Positions 7,006 through 13,410 are shown, counted from the first letter of the stretch. The stretch: 15,386 nt of DNA from Atopobium sp. UBA6362 (GCA_002440065.1 DJRK01000153.1:1-15386); one strand, 5' to 3'. Notes: generated by a model from the sequence alone, not told the origin. Numbers and translations are program-made.

Positions 7006-7083
7006 GCGAGATCTCCTCTCGTCGTGTCTGTTTATGCCGGGAACAGGGTACCACCTGACAACTCGCGTGGGTATCCGCCCCCG

Positions 7084-8670
7084 TTACGCCGAGAGCACCT
7101 CCGAGGCGGGGATGGCGCCCTCGCGCAGGACCTTGGGTTCCGGCCCGGTACAGTCAACGATGGTAGAAGGCGCACAGAGGGGCGACGGCCCTCCGTCCAC
7201 AACGAGGTCGACGTCGCGGACGATCGACGGGTCGAGCGCCGCGGCGCAGGTCGCGGCGGGCATGCCGTGCAGGTTCGCGCTCGTCTGGGCGATGGGGCAA
7301 TCGAGCTCGCCGAGAAGCGCCTCGATGAAGTCGGAGCCCGGCGCCCTGAGGGCCACGGTGCCGCCGGCGGCCGGGTTGAGGGGGTCCGCCGCTTGGAGAT
7401 ACTCGGGGTCGATGTCCTCGGAGGCGGGGACCACGAGCGTGAGCGCCCCCGGCCAGAAGCGCTCGGCGAGGCGCAGCGCATAATCGGGCACGTCGCGCCC
7501 CCAGCGCGCAAGGCCGTCCACGCGCGAGACGAACCAGGGAAGCGTCTGGGCCAAGTCGCGCCTCTTTATCTCGAATATGCGCCTGTGGGCCTCGTTACCT
7601 GGGACGGCGGCGCAGGCCAGGCCGTACACGGAATCGGTCGGCAGGGCGACAACGCCCCCGGCGCGCAGGGCCTCGGCGACGCGGGACACGGCATCCGGGT
7701 CCGGGTTCCGGGGGTCGACCATGACCGTCTTCTGGCGCGCAACGGGCGAGGCCGCGGTCAGCTCGCCCTCGCGCACCGCGACGAGGACGCGTGGGCGGTG
7801 CGTAAGGTCCTCGCGAACCTCGACCCGTGCCCAACCGGGCTGGGCACGCACAAGGTCAGCGGCGGCGTCCAAGTGTCCCTCAAAGAGCTCGACCGCCATC
7901 ATGCCGCCGGGGCACAGCGCCGTGGGCGCGAGGTCGAGCAAGCGACGGAAAACGTCGAGGCCGTCCGCTCCGCCGTCGAGCGCGAGGCCGGGCTCGTTGT
8001 CCTTCACCTCGGCGGGCACTTCTTGCTCGAGGACCGCCGTAGGGATGTAGGGAGGGTTGGACACCAGGACCGAGAAGGTTCCCATGAGCGAGGGGTCGAC
8101 GTCTGCCGCGAGGTCCGTCTCCACGAGCTCGACCGCGTCGTCAAGCCCCAGGGCCTCGCGGTTCCTTTGCGCGAGCTCGATCGCCGTAGGCGAGAGGTCG
8201 GTGGCGACGACCTGCGTTCCCTTGCGCTCGTAGGCCAGCGAGAGCGCGATGCACCCCGTGCCCGTTCCCACCTCGAGGACGCGCGTGGGCAGCCCTCCCG
8301 CCGCCTGCACGGCGGCGTCCACGCCCTCGAGCGCCGCATCTACGAGGACCTCGGTCTCGGGCCGGGGGATGAGCACCCCCTTCTGGCAGCGCAGGACTAT
8401 GTGCCTGAAGGCGGTCTCGCCCGTCACGTATTGGAGCGGCTCGCCCGCGGCCCGGCGCTCGATCGCGGCGCGCATGCGGGCGCGCTCGTCTGCCGAGAGG
8501 GGCTTGTCGTAGTTCACGTAGAGGTCGACGCGGGATAGGCCCATCACGTCGCACAGGAGCCATTCGGCCGACAAACGAGGGTGCTCGTCGCCGTGGCGTT
8601 CCAAATAACCGCAGGTCCAATCAATGATCTGCTTGATCGTCCATGTACCGTGCGTGCTGCCCTCGGCCAT
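7084..8670 (-). CDS. prmC/tsaC: Fusion of PrmC (release-factor glutamine methyltransferase) and TsaC/Sua5 (threonylcarbamoyl-AMP synthase)
   Basis: One uninterrupted 528-residue reading frame with two enzymes. Residues 1-300 are PrmC/HemK, which methylates the Gln of the GGQ motif in peptide release factors. It shows the helical N-domain, GEPLQYVTG (76-84), the SAM-binding VLEVGTGTGC (131-140) and the catalytic NPPY (205-208). Residues about 322-528 are a TsaC/YrdC domain, which makes threonylcarbamoyl-AMP from Thr, bicarbonate and ATP for the t6A37 tRNA modification. It has LPTDSVYGLAC (343-353), the EIKRRD basic motif, AQTSANLHG and a final STIVDC. The linker is short (about 300-321). The C-terminal Sua5 accessory domain is absent, as in YrdC. 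ATG at 8670 was preferred because GGGGGCG lies upstream; an ATG pair at 8703/8706 has no visible binding site. In Bacillus the two are separate neighbouring genes. Confidence 0.95.
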   Translation of the reverse strand: MAEGSTHGTWTIKQIIDWTCGYLERHGDEHPRLSAEWLLCDVMGLSRVDLYVNYDKPLSADERARMRAAIERRAAGEPLQYVTGETAFRHIVLRCQKGVLIPRPETEVLVDAALEGVDAAVQAAGGLPTRVLEVGTGTGCIALSLAYERKGTQVVATDLSPTAIELAQRNREALGLDDAVELVETDLAADVDPSLMGTFSVLVSNPPYIPTAVLEQEVPAEVKDNEPGLALDGGADGLDVFRRLLDLAPTALCPGGMMAVELFEGHLDAAADLVRAQPGWARVEVREDLTHRPRVLVAVREGELTAASPVARQKTVMVDPRNPDPDAVSRVAEALRAGGVVALPTDSVYGLACAAVPGNEAHRRIFEIKRRDLAQTLPWFVSRVDGLARWGRDVPDYALRLAERFWPGALTLVVPASEDIDPEYLQAADPLNPAAGGTVALRAPGSDFIEALLGELDCPIAQTSANLHGMPAATCAAALDPSIVRDVDLVVDGGPSPLCAPSTIVDCTGPEPKVLREGAIPASEVLSA

Positions 8671-8761
8671 ATGCGCCCCCGTTCGTCGTATGCGTCTTCG
8701 CATCATAGACAAAGGGGCAGCGCTCGCCGGCCTGATCGGCAAAACAGCGAGAAGTGCGTTC

Positions 8762-9034
8762 TTATCGGACGGTTTCCCTCACAGGACGCACAGAATACGA
8801 GTTCGCAAGCTGGGCGCCATTGGAGCCCCAGCGCTCATGGACCTCGATCATCCCCTCCTCGCGCATGCGCGACATGAGGCGGTCGACGGTCTTCTCGCAA
8901 CGCCCGAGCTCGGCGGCGATGGCGGCTTTTGTGACCGGCTCTTCTTGGCGCTCGCTCAGGTACTCGAGGATGGCGCGGGCGGAGGGCGTGAGCCTGAATT
9001 CCCCGTCCAGGCGAGTTGCGGTAGATGAGCTCAA
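8762..9034 (-). CDS. Small winged-helix DNA-binding protein
   Basis: A 90-residue protein from a TTG start, not assigned to a named family. Residues 15-32 form a first helix (LTPSARAILEYLSERQEE). TKAAIAAELG followed by CEKTVDRLMSRMREEGMIEV (about 35-64) reads as a helix-turn-helix, and a wing follows around ERWGSNGAQLANSYSV. This is the topology of MarR/LexA-like winged-helix domains with almost nothing else. TTG at 9034 was chosen because GGAGGGG lies directly upstream (4 nt from GGAGG). An in-frame ATG at 9154 has no ribosome binding site, and the extra 40 residues do not look coding. It precedes the prmC-tsaC gene by 91 nt and may share its transcript. Its target is unknown; autoregulation is only a guess. 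Confidence 0.7.
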   Translation of the reverse strand: MSSSTATRLDGEFRLTPSARAILEYLSERQEEPVTKAAIAAELGRCEKTVDRLMSRMREEGMIEVHERWGSNGAQLANSYSVRPVRETVR

Positions 9035-9082
9035 GTCCCCTCCAATCAAAAGCGTTGCGCGGTATTTGCGAATCGATGGGAA

Positions 9083-9088
9083 ATAATA
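9083..9088 (-). promoter_or_regulatory. Candidate -10 box for the winged-helix gene
   Basis: TATTAT on the minus strand, about 50 nt upstream of the TTG start, matching the -10 consensus at five of six positions. The region 17 nt further upstream (TGTTTA) is a poor -35, so this would be a weak or activator-dependent promoter. Confidence 0.3.
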
Positions 9089-9214
9089 CCCTCTCCCAGC
9101 AACGCTAAACATGCAAATTACGTGAAAGATTATCTTGATCACATGGACATGCATCCATAAGCAAGCAGGTAAGGAGCTATTGGCAACTTGTGTTGTTTAA
9201 CTGTATATTTGCAT

Positions 9215-9242
9215 ATTTTATGTGTTAAATATAAAGAATCAA
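9215..9242 (-). promoter_or_regulatory. Candidate promoter reading toward the winged-helix gene
   Basis: On the minus strand TTGATT (9242-9237) and TAAAAT (9220-9215) are separated by 16 nt inside the AT-rich block. Both boxes fit sigma-70 consensus well. Transcription from here would give a leader of about 170 nt before the TTG start. Confidence 0.45.
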
Positions 9243-9320
9243 CTCAGGTTCAAATTGCGAAAGCGCTAGCTAGCAGCTAATTCCCGCCATCTGCGCGCGG
9301 AAGCGTCCCATAGAATGGAG

Positions 9321-9331
9321 CCCCCCCCCCC
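9321..9331. repeat. Homopolymer run of 11 C
   Basis: Eleven consecutive C on the plus strand (G on the minus strand), in non-coding DNA between the cyuA-like gene and the winged-helix gene. It is the longest GC homopolymer in the window. Such tracts slip readily in replication and in sequencing, so the true length is uncertain. Confidence 0.8.
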
Positions 9332-9433
9332 ACGCAAGTTAAATCATTTGTTGTGCAACTTTTTGCCATGCTTAGACAACATCGCAGCTAGAGCTCCGAT
9401 TCCGCAGCTTGCGCCAAACAGTGGAAACCACAC

Positions 9434-9461
9434 AAAGGCGCGACAGGTGTCGTCTCTCGCC
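9434..9461 (-). terminator. Weak candidate terminator after the cyuA-like gene
   Basis: On the minus strand, GGCG and CGCC enclose CGAC-ACCT-GTCG with an internal bulge of five bases on one side, followed by TTTG. It stands just after the stop codon. The stem is short and interrupted, so the call is tentative. Confidence 0.3.
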
Positions 9462-9467
9462 GAGCCT

Positions 9468-10748
9468 CTAACCTTCAAGCTGCTTGGCCAGCATGATCGA
9501 GAGAATCGCCTCGTCGGTGGTGGCGAATCCCTCGCGCACGAGCTTGCCGATGTTGCTGATGGTGTCCTCGGCGTCCGCGAAGACGATGCCCTCGAGGCTG
9601 GAAGGCTGGATGTCGGCCAGCGCAAGGGTCGAGCTCGTGATGGCGGCGTTTGTGCCGGCCGCTATCTTGAGCGCACAGGTCGCCTTGGCGCCGTCGCAGA
9701 TCATTCCCTGGAGCGTCGCCAGCATGTTGTTTATCGCGCATTTGATCTCGGGCAGGTTACCGCCCTGCAGGTAGGTCATCCCGCAGCACGCGCCGGTGCC
9801 GCCGGCAATGCCGCTACCGCACAGGGGCGAAAGGCGCCCCATGTATTCCTTGATGTGAATGACCAGCAGGTCAGACATCACAAGGGCGCGCGCAAGGTCC
9901 TCGTCGGAGGAGCCGAGCGTGCGGGCGAGCTCGATGATGGGCAGGCTACTCGCCAATCCTTGGTTGCCGCTACCGGCGCACGTCATGACGCTCAGAGGGC
10001 AACCGCCCATGCGAGCATCCGACGCGGCCGCGGTCGCCGAGATGAGCCGCAGCGAGAGGTTGTTCAGGAGCACGCCGCGCGCGTTCGAGCCGGCGCTCAT
10101 GCGACGACCGACCTCAAGCCCATAGCTGCTCGCGAGGCCTTCTTGGCTCACGCGCGTGTTCAGCGGGACGCAATCCAGGATGAAGGCGATGTCCTCAAAG
10201 GGCGCCGTGGTCGCGAATTCGTAGATGCCGTCCACCGTGAGGCCCGTGCCGGAATCGGCGCCGGCGGCGCCCACCGAGATGGGCTTATCGAGAAGGACCT
10301 CGCCGTTCTTCTCGACGCGCACGACGTTCGTGTGGTCGCGGCACACGATGGCGCGCGAGGTGTCCGTCCCGTCGGTAAGCACAGCCTCGATGTAGAGCGC
10401 CTCGGGCGTGGTCATCTGCTCGATGTGAATCACATGGGAACCTACCAGCGCCTTTGCTTGTTCGAGCTGCTCGGGCGTGAATCCCTGGAGCACCTCGAGC
10501 TTCTTTGCGGACCGCTTGATCACGGCGCCGAGTGCCGCCGCAATGTCGATGCCCACCATGCCGGTGCCGGGGATACCGACGCCCAGCGCGTTCTTTATGA
10601 TGTTCGCGGAGAGCTTGAGGCGCACGTCCTGGGCATCGGCGCCCAGCTGCTCGGCCGCGATCGCGACGGTATACGCGACCGCGACCGGCTCGGTGCAACC
10701 CTGCGCCGGGACGACTTCCTTCTTGAGCAGACCGATGTAGTCGACCAT
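9468..10748 (-). CDS. cyuA: L-cysteine desulfidase / serine dehydratase-like protein (UPF0597, CyuA/YhaM family)
   Basis: A cytoplasmic enzyme of the family that contains the 4Fe-4S L-cysteine desulfidase (cysteine to pyruvate, ammonia and sulfide) and is distantly related to iron-sulfur serine dehydratases. It has 426 residues, a typical length. Visible are QGCTEPVAVAY with Cys18, MTCAGSGNQG (255-264), SPLCGSGIAGGTGACCGM (307-324) and ICDGAKATCALK (350-361). Cys310, Cys351 and Cys358 have the spacing expected of cluster ligands, with Cys18 as a possible further functional cysteine. ATG at 10748 has AGAGGAA 6 nt upstream; a longer in-frame start would run into the divergent GNAT gene. In other bacteria the gene sits beside a cysteine transporter; none is visible here. 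Substrate (Cys or Ser) cannot be decided from sequence. Confidence 0.9.
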   Translation of the reverse strand: MVDYIGLLKKEVVPAQGCTEPVAVAYTVAIAAEQLGADAQDVRLKLSANIIKNALGVGIPGTGMVGIDIAAALGAVIKRSAKKLEVLQGFTPEQLEQAKALVGSHVIHIEQMTTPEALYIEAVLTDGTDTSRAIVCRDHTNVVRVEKNGEVLLDKPISVGAAGADSGTGLTVDGIYEFATTAPFEDIAFILDCVPLNTRVSQEGLASSYGLEVGRRMSAGSNARGVLLNNLSLRLISATAAASDARMGGCPLSVMTCAGSGNQGLASSLPIIELARTLGSSDEDLARALVMSDLLVIHIKEYMGRLSPLCGSGIAGGTGACCGMTYLQGGNLPEIKCAINNMLATLQGMICDGAKATCALKIAAGTNAAITSSTLALADIQPSSLEGIVFADAEDTISNIGKLVREGFATTDEAILSIMLAKQLEG

Positions 10749-10804
10749 GGTGTTCCTCTCGCCCGGCGCGGGCGCGCCGTTGCCACGTTGGTTCCTCGTG
10801 CCCT

Positions 10805-10811
10805 TATCATA
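10805..10811. promoter_or_regulatory. Overlapping divergent -10 elements (cyuA-like / GNAT)
   Basis: TATCAT on the plus strand (10805-10810) and TATGAT on the minus strand (10811-10806) overlap in the 132-nt spacer between the divergent genes. A plus-strand TTGCCA (10780-10785) lies 19 nt upstream, longer than the ideal 17. The minus-strand -35 is weak. Confidence 0.35.
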
Positions 10812-10880
10812 GATTGAGGATGCGCCGGTTCCACGCAGGGGATGGCGCGCGAAACCCGAACTAAACGCAGAGGAGAAACC

Positions 10881-11501
10881 GTGCGTCCCGTCGATGAGCT
10901 TGTGTACCGGCCCTTTGAGGAAGAAGACCTGAACCAGGTCGCCGAGCTGTTCCGCGAGCAATGGTGCTCCGAGCTCGACCAGCGCCTGGGCCAGGCCGCC
11001 GCACGGGCAACCGTGTGCAACTACCTCGTGGACGCGAACTGGGGGTGCGTCGCGGTGCTTCGCGGGACCGTCTTGGGCGTCGCCCTCATGGCGAGCGGGG
11101 GCAGGGACGCAATGAGCCGCACGTACTGGCGCGGGCTACGCGACGAGACGCTGGCCCAAGTGGGGCCGCGGGCGCGCTTTGGCGTCGAAGTGGGCGCCGT
11201 GGAGTACGAGGAGAGCCAGCTCGCCCACGCATATGCCCAGCAAGGCGGCGCCTGCAGCGATACCGAGGTCAAGCTGCTGATCGTGAGCCCGCGCTCGCAG
11301 GGTCTCGGGCTCGGAAGAGCGCTTATCGAGAAGTGCGGTCAGCGGACGCAGGACCTGGGACGTAAGGGCTTCTTCCTCATCACCGACGACACATGCGACG
11401 TCGGGTTCTACGACCATATGGGCCTTACGCGCCAGATGGAGGCGCCGTCCGAGGCCGAACCGCAGATAAACCTGTACGTATACGCGAAGGAGCTCGGATG
11501 A
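10881..11501 (+). CDS. GNAT family N-acetyltransferase
   Basis: A 206-residue protein of the GCN5-related acetyltransferase fold; the acceptor is unknown. Motif A is clear: EVKLLIVSPRSQGLGLGRAL (129-148) includes the acetyl-CoA pyrophosphate loop SQGLGLG. Motif B is FYDHMGL (177-183), followed by the terminal strand INLYVYAKEL. The start is GTG at 10881, chosen because AGAGGAG ends 5 nt upstream; an in-frame ATG at 10842 has no such site and would add 13 basic residues. The stop overlaps the gluQ start (ATGA), so the two are almost certainly co-translated. Whether this acetyltransferase acts on tRNA, protein or a small molecule is not evident. Confidence 0.9.
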   Translation: MRPVDELVYRPFEEEDLNQVAELFREQWCSELDQRLGQAAARATVCNYLVDANWGCVAVLRGTVLGVALMASGGRDAMSRTYWRGLRDETLAQVGPRARFGVEVGAVEYEESQLAHAYAQQGGACSDTEVKLLIVSPRSQGLGLGRALIEKCGQRTQDLGRKGFFLITDDTCDVGFYDHMGLTRQMEAPSEAEPQINLYVYAKELG

Positions 11502-12490
11502 CGGAGGGGGATCGCGCCGCCGCGAACGAGGCGGCGGCGAAAAACGGCAAGGTCAAAGGCCGCTTCGCCCCCACCCCCTCGGGCCGCATGCACCTGGGAA
11601 ACGTCTTCTCGTGCCTCATGGCTTGGCTCGGAGCGCGCAGCGCGGGCGGCACGGTGCTCCTGCGCATCGAGGACCTCGACCCGCGGGCCCAGGACCCCAA
11701 GAAGGCCGACCTGCTCATGCGCGACCTCGAGTGGCTCGGCCTCACCTGGGACGAGGGACCGTATTTCCAGAGCAAGAGAACCGAGGTCTACCTCGAGGCG
11801 ATTAAAGAGCTCGGCCGCCAAGGCCTTACTTACCCGTGCTTCTGCACGCGCGCGGAGCTTCATGCCGCCACCGCGCCCCACGCCTCGGACGGCACTTATC
11901 TGTATGCGGGGACCTGCCGCGACCTCACGCCCGAGCAAGTGGCGCAAAAGTCGCTCGTGCGACCTCCGGCAACGAGGCTGCGGGTCCCCAGCGCCGACGA
12001 CCCGCAAGGGACCATCGAGTTCAACGACCTCGTCTTTGGGCCGCGCAAGGAGACCCTTGCGGAGGAGTGCGGCGATTTCCTCGTGCGAAGAAGCGACGGC
12101 GTGGTCGCTTACCAACTCGCCGTTGCCGTGGACGACGGCCTCATGGGGGTCACGCAGGTCGTCCGGGGGCACGATCTTCTCACCTCGACGGCCAGGCAGC
12201 TCTATATCGCGCGGCGGCTCGGCCTCCCCCAGGCAACCTACGGGCACGTTCCCTTGCTGACCGCGCCGGACGGCCGGCGGCTCTCAAAGCGCGACCAGGA
12301 CCTCGACCTGGGCATATTACGGGAAAGCGGCGTCTCTGCCGAGAAGATCATAGGGTCCCTTGCCGCTGCTGCCGGCCTCGTTCCCCATGAGACGCAGGCC
12401 CCGGCATCGGACCTCGTGGACATCTTCTCGTGGGACGCGCTCGCTGCCCATCGAGAGGATATCGTGGTGAGTGGGGATTTTTTGGCCTAG
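11498..12490 (+). CDS. gluQ: Glutamyl-queuosine tRNA(Asp) synthetase (GluQ-RS, YadB)
   Basis: Paralogue of the glutamyl-tRNA synthetase catalytic domain that attaches glutamate to queuosine-34 of tRNA(Asp). The 330-residue protein lacks the anticodon-binding half of GluRS, which identifies it. Class I signatures are present: GRFAPTPSGRMHLGN (HIGH variant HLGN, 32-35), LLRIEDLDPRA, and RLSKRDQDLDL (KMSKS variant, 261-265). The zinc site typical of GluQ-RS is visible as Cys114, Cys116, Tyr136 and Cys140. About 20 Ala-rich residues precede the conserved core. ATG at 11498 overlaps the GNAT stop by 4 nt and has AAGGAG 6 nt upstream. The function implies that the organism makes or salvages queuosine. 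Confidence 0.95.
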   Translation: MTEGDRAAANEAAAKNGKVKGRFAPTPSGRMHLGNVFSCLMAWLGARSAGGTVLLRIEDLDPRAQDPKKADLLMRDLEWLGLTWDEGPYFQSKRTEVYLEAIKELGRQGLTYPCFCTRAELHAATAPHASDGTYLYAGTCRDLTPEQVAQKSLVRPPATRLRVPSADDPQGTIEFNDLVFGPRKETLAEECGDFLVRRSDGVVAYQLAVAVDDGLMGVTQVVRGHDLLTSTARQLYIARRLGLPQATYGHVPLLTAPDGRRLSKRDQDLDLGILRESGVSAEKIIGSLAAAAGLVPHETQAPASDLVDIFSWDALAAHREDIVVSGDFLA

Positions 12491-12492
12491 GC

Positions 12493-12522
12493 TTGTGGCC
12501 CGAGCCGAATGTGCGGTATGAT
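12493..12522 (+). promoter_or_regulatory. Candidate promoter of tRNA-Ser
   Basis: TTGTGG (12493-12498) and TATGAT (12517-12522) are 18 nt apart. The expected transcription start near 12529 lies about 10 nt before the tRNA. The -10 is good, the -35 moderate. Confidence 0.5.
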
Positions 12523-12539
12523 TCCAAAGCACCATTTAC

Positions 12540-12630
12540 GGAGAGCTGACCGAGAGGCCGAAGGTGCTCGCCTGCTAAGCGAGTATTCCCCTTAAGGGAA
12601 TCTGGGGTTCGAATCCCCAGCTCTCCGCCA
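12540..12630 (+). tRNA. tRNA-Ser (anticodon GCU)
   Basis: A 91-nt class II tRNA. The acceptor stem is GGAGAGC with GCTCTCC, followed by discriminator G and an encoded CCA. The anticodon stem CTCGC/GCGAG holds the loop CTGCTAA with anticodon GCT at 12574-12576. A long variable arm ATTCCC/GGGAAT and the T-arm CTGGGGTTCGAATCCCCAG complete the fold. It reads AGC/AGU serine codons. It stands 49 nt after gluQ. Confidence 0.97.
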
Positions 12631-12640
12631 GATTGTTCAA

Positions 12641-12669
12641 CCCGTCTCGCACCTGCGAGGCGGGTTTTT
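12641..12669 (+). terminator. Rho-independent terminator of tRNA-Ser
   Basis: CCCGTCTCGC pairs with GCGAGGCGGG (10 bp, one G-U) around an ACCT loop, followed by five T. It starts 10 nt after the tRNA. Confidence 0.9.
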
Positions 12670-12754
12670 CTTTACGCGGCGATTCCTGCCACTCATTCGT
12701 CTAGGCGTTTTACCTGCGCAATCCATGGTTTCTTCATATTCTATCAAATGCCGT

Positions 12755-12783
12755 TTGACGGATAGGGGCAAGACTGGCATTAT
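12755..12783 (+). promoter_or_regulatory. Promoter of tRNA-Arg
   Basis: TTGACG (12755-12760) and CATTAT (12778-12783) with the ideal 17-nt spacer. The predicted start near 12790 is about 6 nt before the tRNA 5' end. Confidence 0.65.
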
Positions 12784-12795
12784 TACTTCTCGCAC

Positions 12796-12872
12796 GCGGC
12801 GTTACCTCAGCTGGATAGAGGACCTGACTACGAATCAGGGCGTCATAGGTTCGAATCCTATACGCCGCACCA
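12796..12872 (+). tRNA. tRNA-Arg (anticodon ACG)
   Basis: A 77-nt tRNA. The acceptor is GCGGCGT with ACGCCGC, discriminator A and encoded CCA. The anticodon stem CCTGA/TCAGG encloses CTACGAA with anticodon ACG at 12830-12832. The T-arm is ATAGGTTCGAATCCTAT. A34 is normally deaminated to inosine by TadA, which lets it read CGU, CGC and CGA. Confidence 0.97.
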
Positions 12873-12882
12873 CGCAAATTAA

Positions 12883-12906
12883 GGGCTCCTTCGGGAGCCC
12901 TTTTTT
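12883..12906 (+). terminator. Rho-independent terminator of tRNA-Arg
   Basis: GGGCTCC-TTCG-GGAGCCC with a stable tetraloop, followed by six T, starting 10 nt after the tRNA. Confidence 0.93.
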
Positions 12907-12943
12907 CTTGCCTAAGAGACGTCCAATGGCAGACAGCACAATC

Positions 12944-13012
12944 CAGACGCATACCGTTTACGCGTTTTGGACCCGTTCCGACCCCCTCAAACACGTAAAC
13001 GATATGCGTCTG
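12944..13012. repeat. Long imperfect inverted repeat (stem-loop)
   Basis: The outer arms CAGACGCATA and TATGCGTCTG pair over 10 bp. After one C/A mismatch CGTTTACG and CGTAAACG pair over 8 bp. After a further mismatch GTTT and AAAC pair over 4 bp. The loop is 21 nt (12968-12988). There are thus 22 bp with two single mismatches. It lies in the 120-nt spacer between the tRNA-Arg terminator and the 3' end of the minus-strand 127-residue gene. No T-run follows on either strand, so it is not a classical terminator. It could be a REP-like or other extragenic palindrome. Confidence 0.8.
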
Positions 13013-13026
13013 CCGAGTACAGCGGG

Positions 13027-13410
13027 CTAGGCGCAGGCAGGACGCACCCAACCATCTTCGTTCGAGTCGATGCAGCTATAGCCATAGGGAATCTCTTCGC
13101 GGTCGCAGAGGTCCATAAGGTCCAAGAGATCCGTGTCCTCCTGCTGCAGGTACTCCGCGACCGAAGTCACCGGATAGAGGGCCTTGAGCGCCTTTAGGAG
13201 CGCTCGAGAGTTCTCGTCCTTGACGACGACCTCCATGCGCCGCGCGTCCGCGCCGAACGAGATGAGGGCGGAAGGGCCGCTCACTTCTTCGCAGAGGACG
13301 AACTCCCCCGCCTTGCGGCGACCCATGGACTCCACGCGCCTGTCCCCCGCCGCCTCGAAGGTCGCCACCACCGAGAGCTGGCCCTGCGTGCCGAGAACCC
13401 CTTGATCCAT
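13027..13410 (-). CDS. Conserved-looking hypothetical protein, 127 residues
   Basis: Not recognised. The protein is 127 residues, soluble and acidic overall, with no signal peptide or membrane segment. The N-terminal half looks like beta strands (QGQLSVVATFEA, AGEFVLCEEVSGPSALISFG, RRMEVVVKDE). It is followed by a helix (SRALLKALKALY) and an acidic C-terminal part (LQQEDTDLLDLMDLCDREEI) ending GWVRPACA. There are four cysteines (40, 102, 113, 126) without a clear metal-binding pattern. ATG at 13410 has GAGGAGGAG just upstream; a longer frame runs back through the serS terminator and is rejected. It follows serS but is separated by a strong terminator, so it needs its own promoter, which I could not place. 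Confidence 0.75.
   Translation of the reverse strand: MDQGVLGTQGQLSVVATFEAAGDRRVESMGRRKAGEFVLCEEVSGPSALISFGADARRMEVVVKDENSRALLKALKALYPVTSVAEYLQQEDTDLLDLMDLCDREEIPYGYSCIDSNEDGWVRPACA

Larger units (their letters stand above)
9035..9467. other. Non-coding, partly AT-rich spacer
   Basis: About 430 bases without a convincing gene, between the winged-helix gene and the 3' end of the cyuA-like gene. Positions 9160-9260 are strikingly AT-rich for this GC-rich window. The stretch holds two candidate minus-strand promoters and a run of eleven C at 9321-9331. A hydrophobic 29-codon frame on the minus strand ending at 9344 (start GTG, no binding site) is the only coding hint and is not called. Confidence 0.6.

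Noticed and set aside
7044..7056. AGGTGGTACCCTG on the minus strand upstream of rpiB, resembling a T-box antiterminator motif
   Set aside because: The leader is only 78 nt, has no specifier stem or terminator hairpin, and rpiB is not a T-box target; it is probably chance.
6457..8538. Plus-strand open frame of almost 700 codons opposite rpiB and prmC-tsaC
   Set aside because: Shadow of the codon bias of two certain genes; Arg/Gly/His-rich translation without any domain.
9344..9433. Hydrophobic 29-codon frame on the minus strand after the cyuA-like gene (WFPLFGASCGIGALAAML)
   Set aside because: It resembles a membrane helix, but has only a GTG start without a ribosome binding site and is too short to support by eye.
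9315..10817. Plus-strand frame opposite the cyuA-like gene
   Set aside because: Antisense to a well-supported gene and starts within the C tract; low-complexity translation.
12540..12872. tRNA-Ser and tRNA-Arg as integration sites of a mobile element
   Set aside because: No integrase, no direct repeat of a tRNA 3' end and no cargo genes are seen nearby; both are followed by intact terminators.
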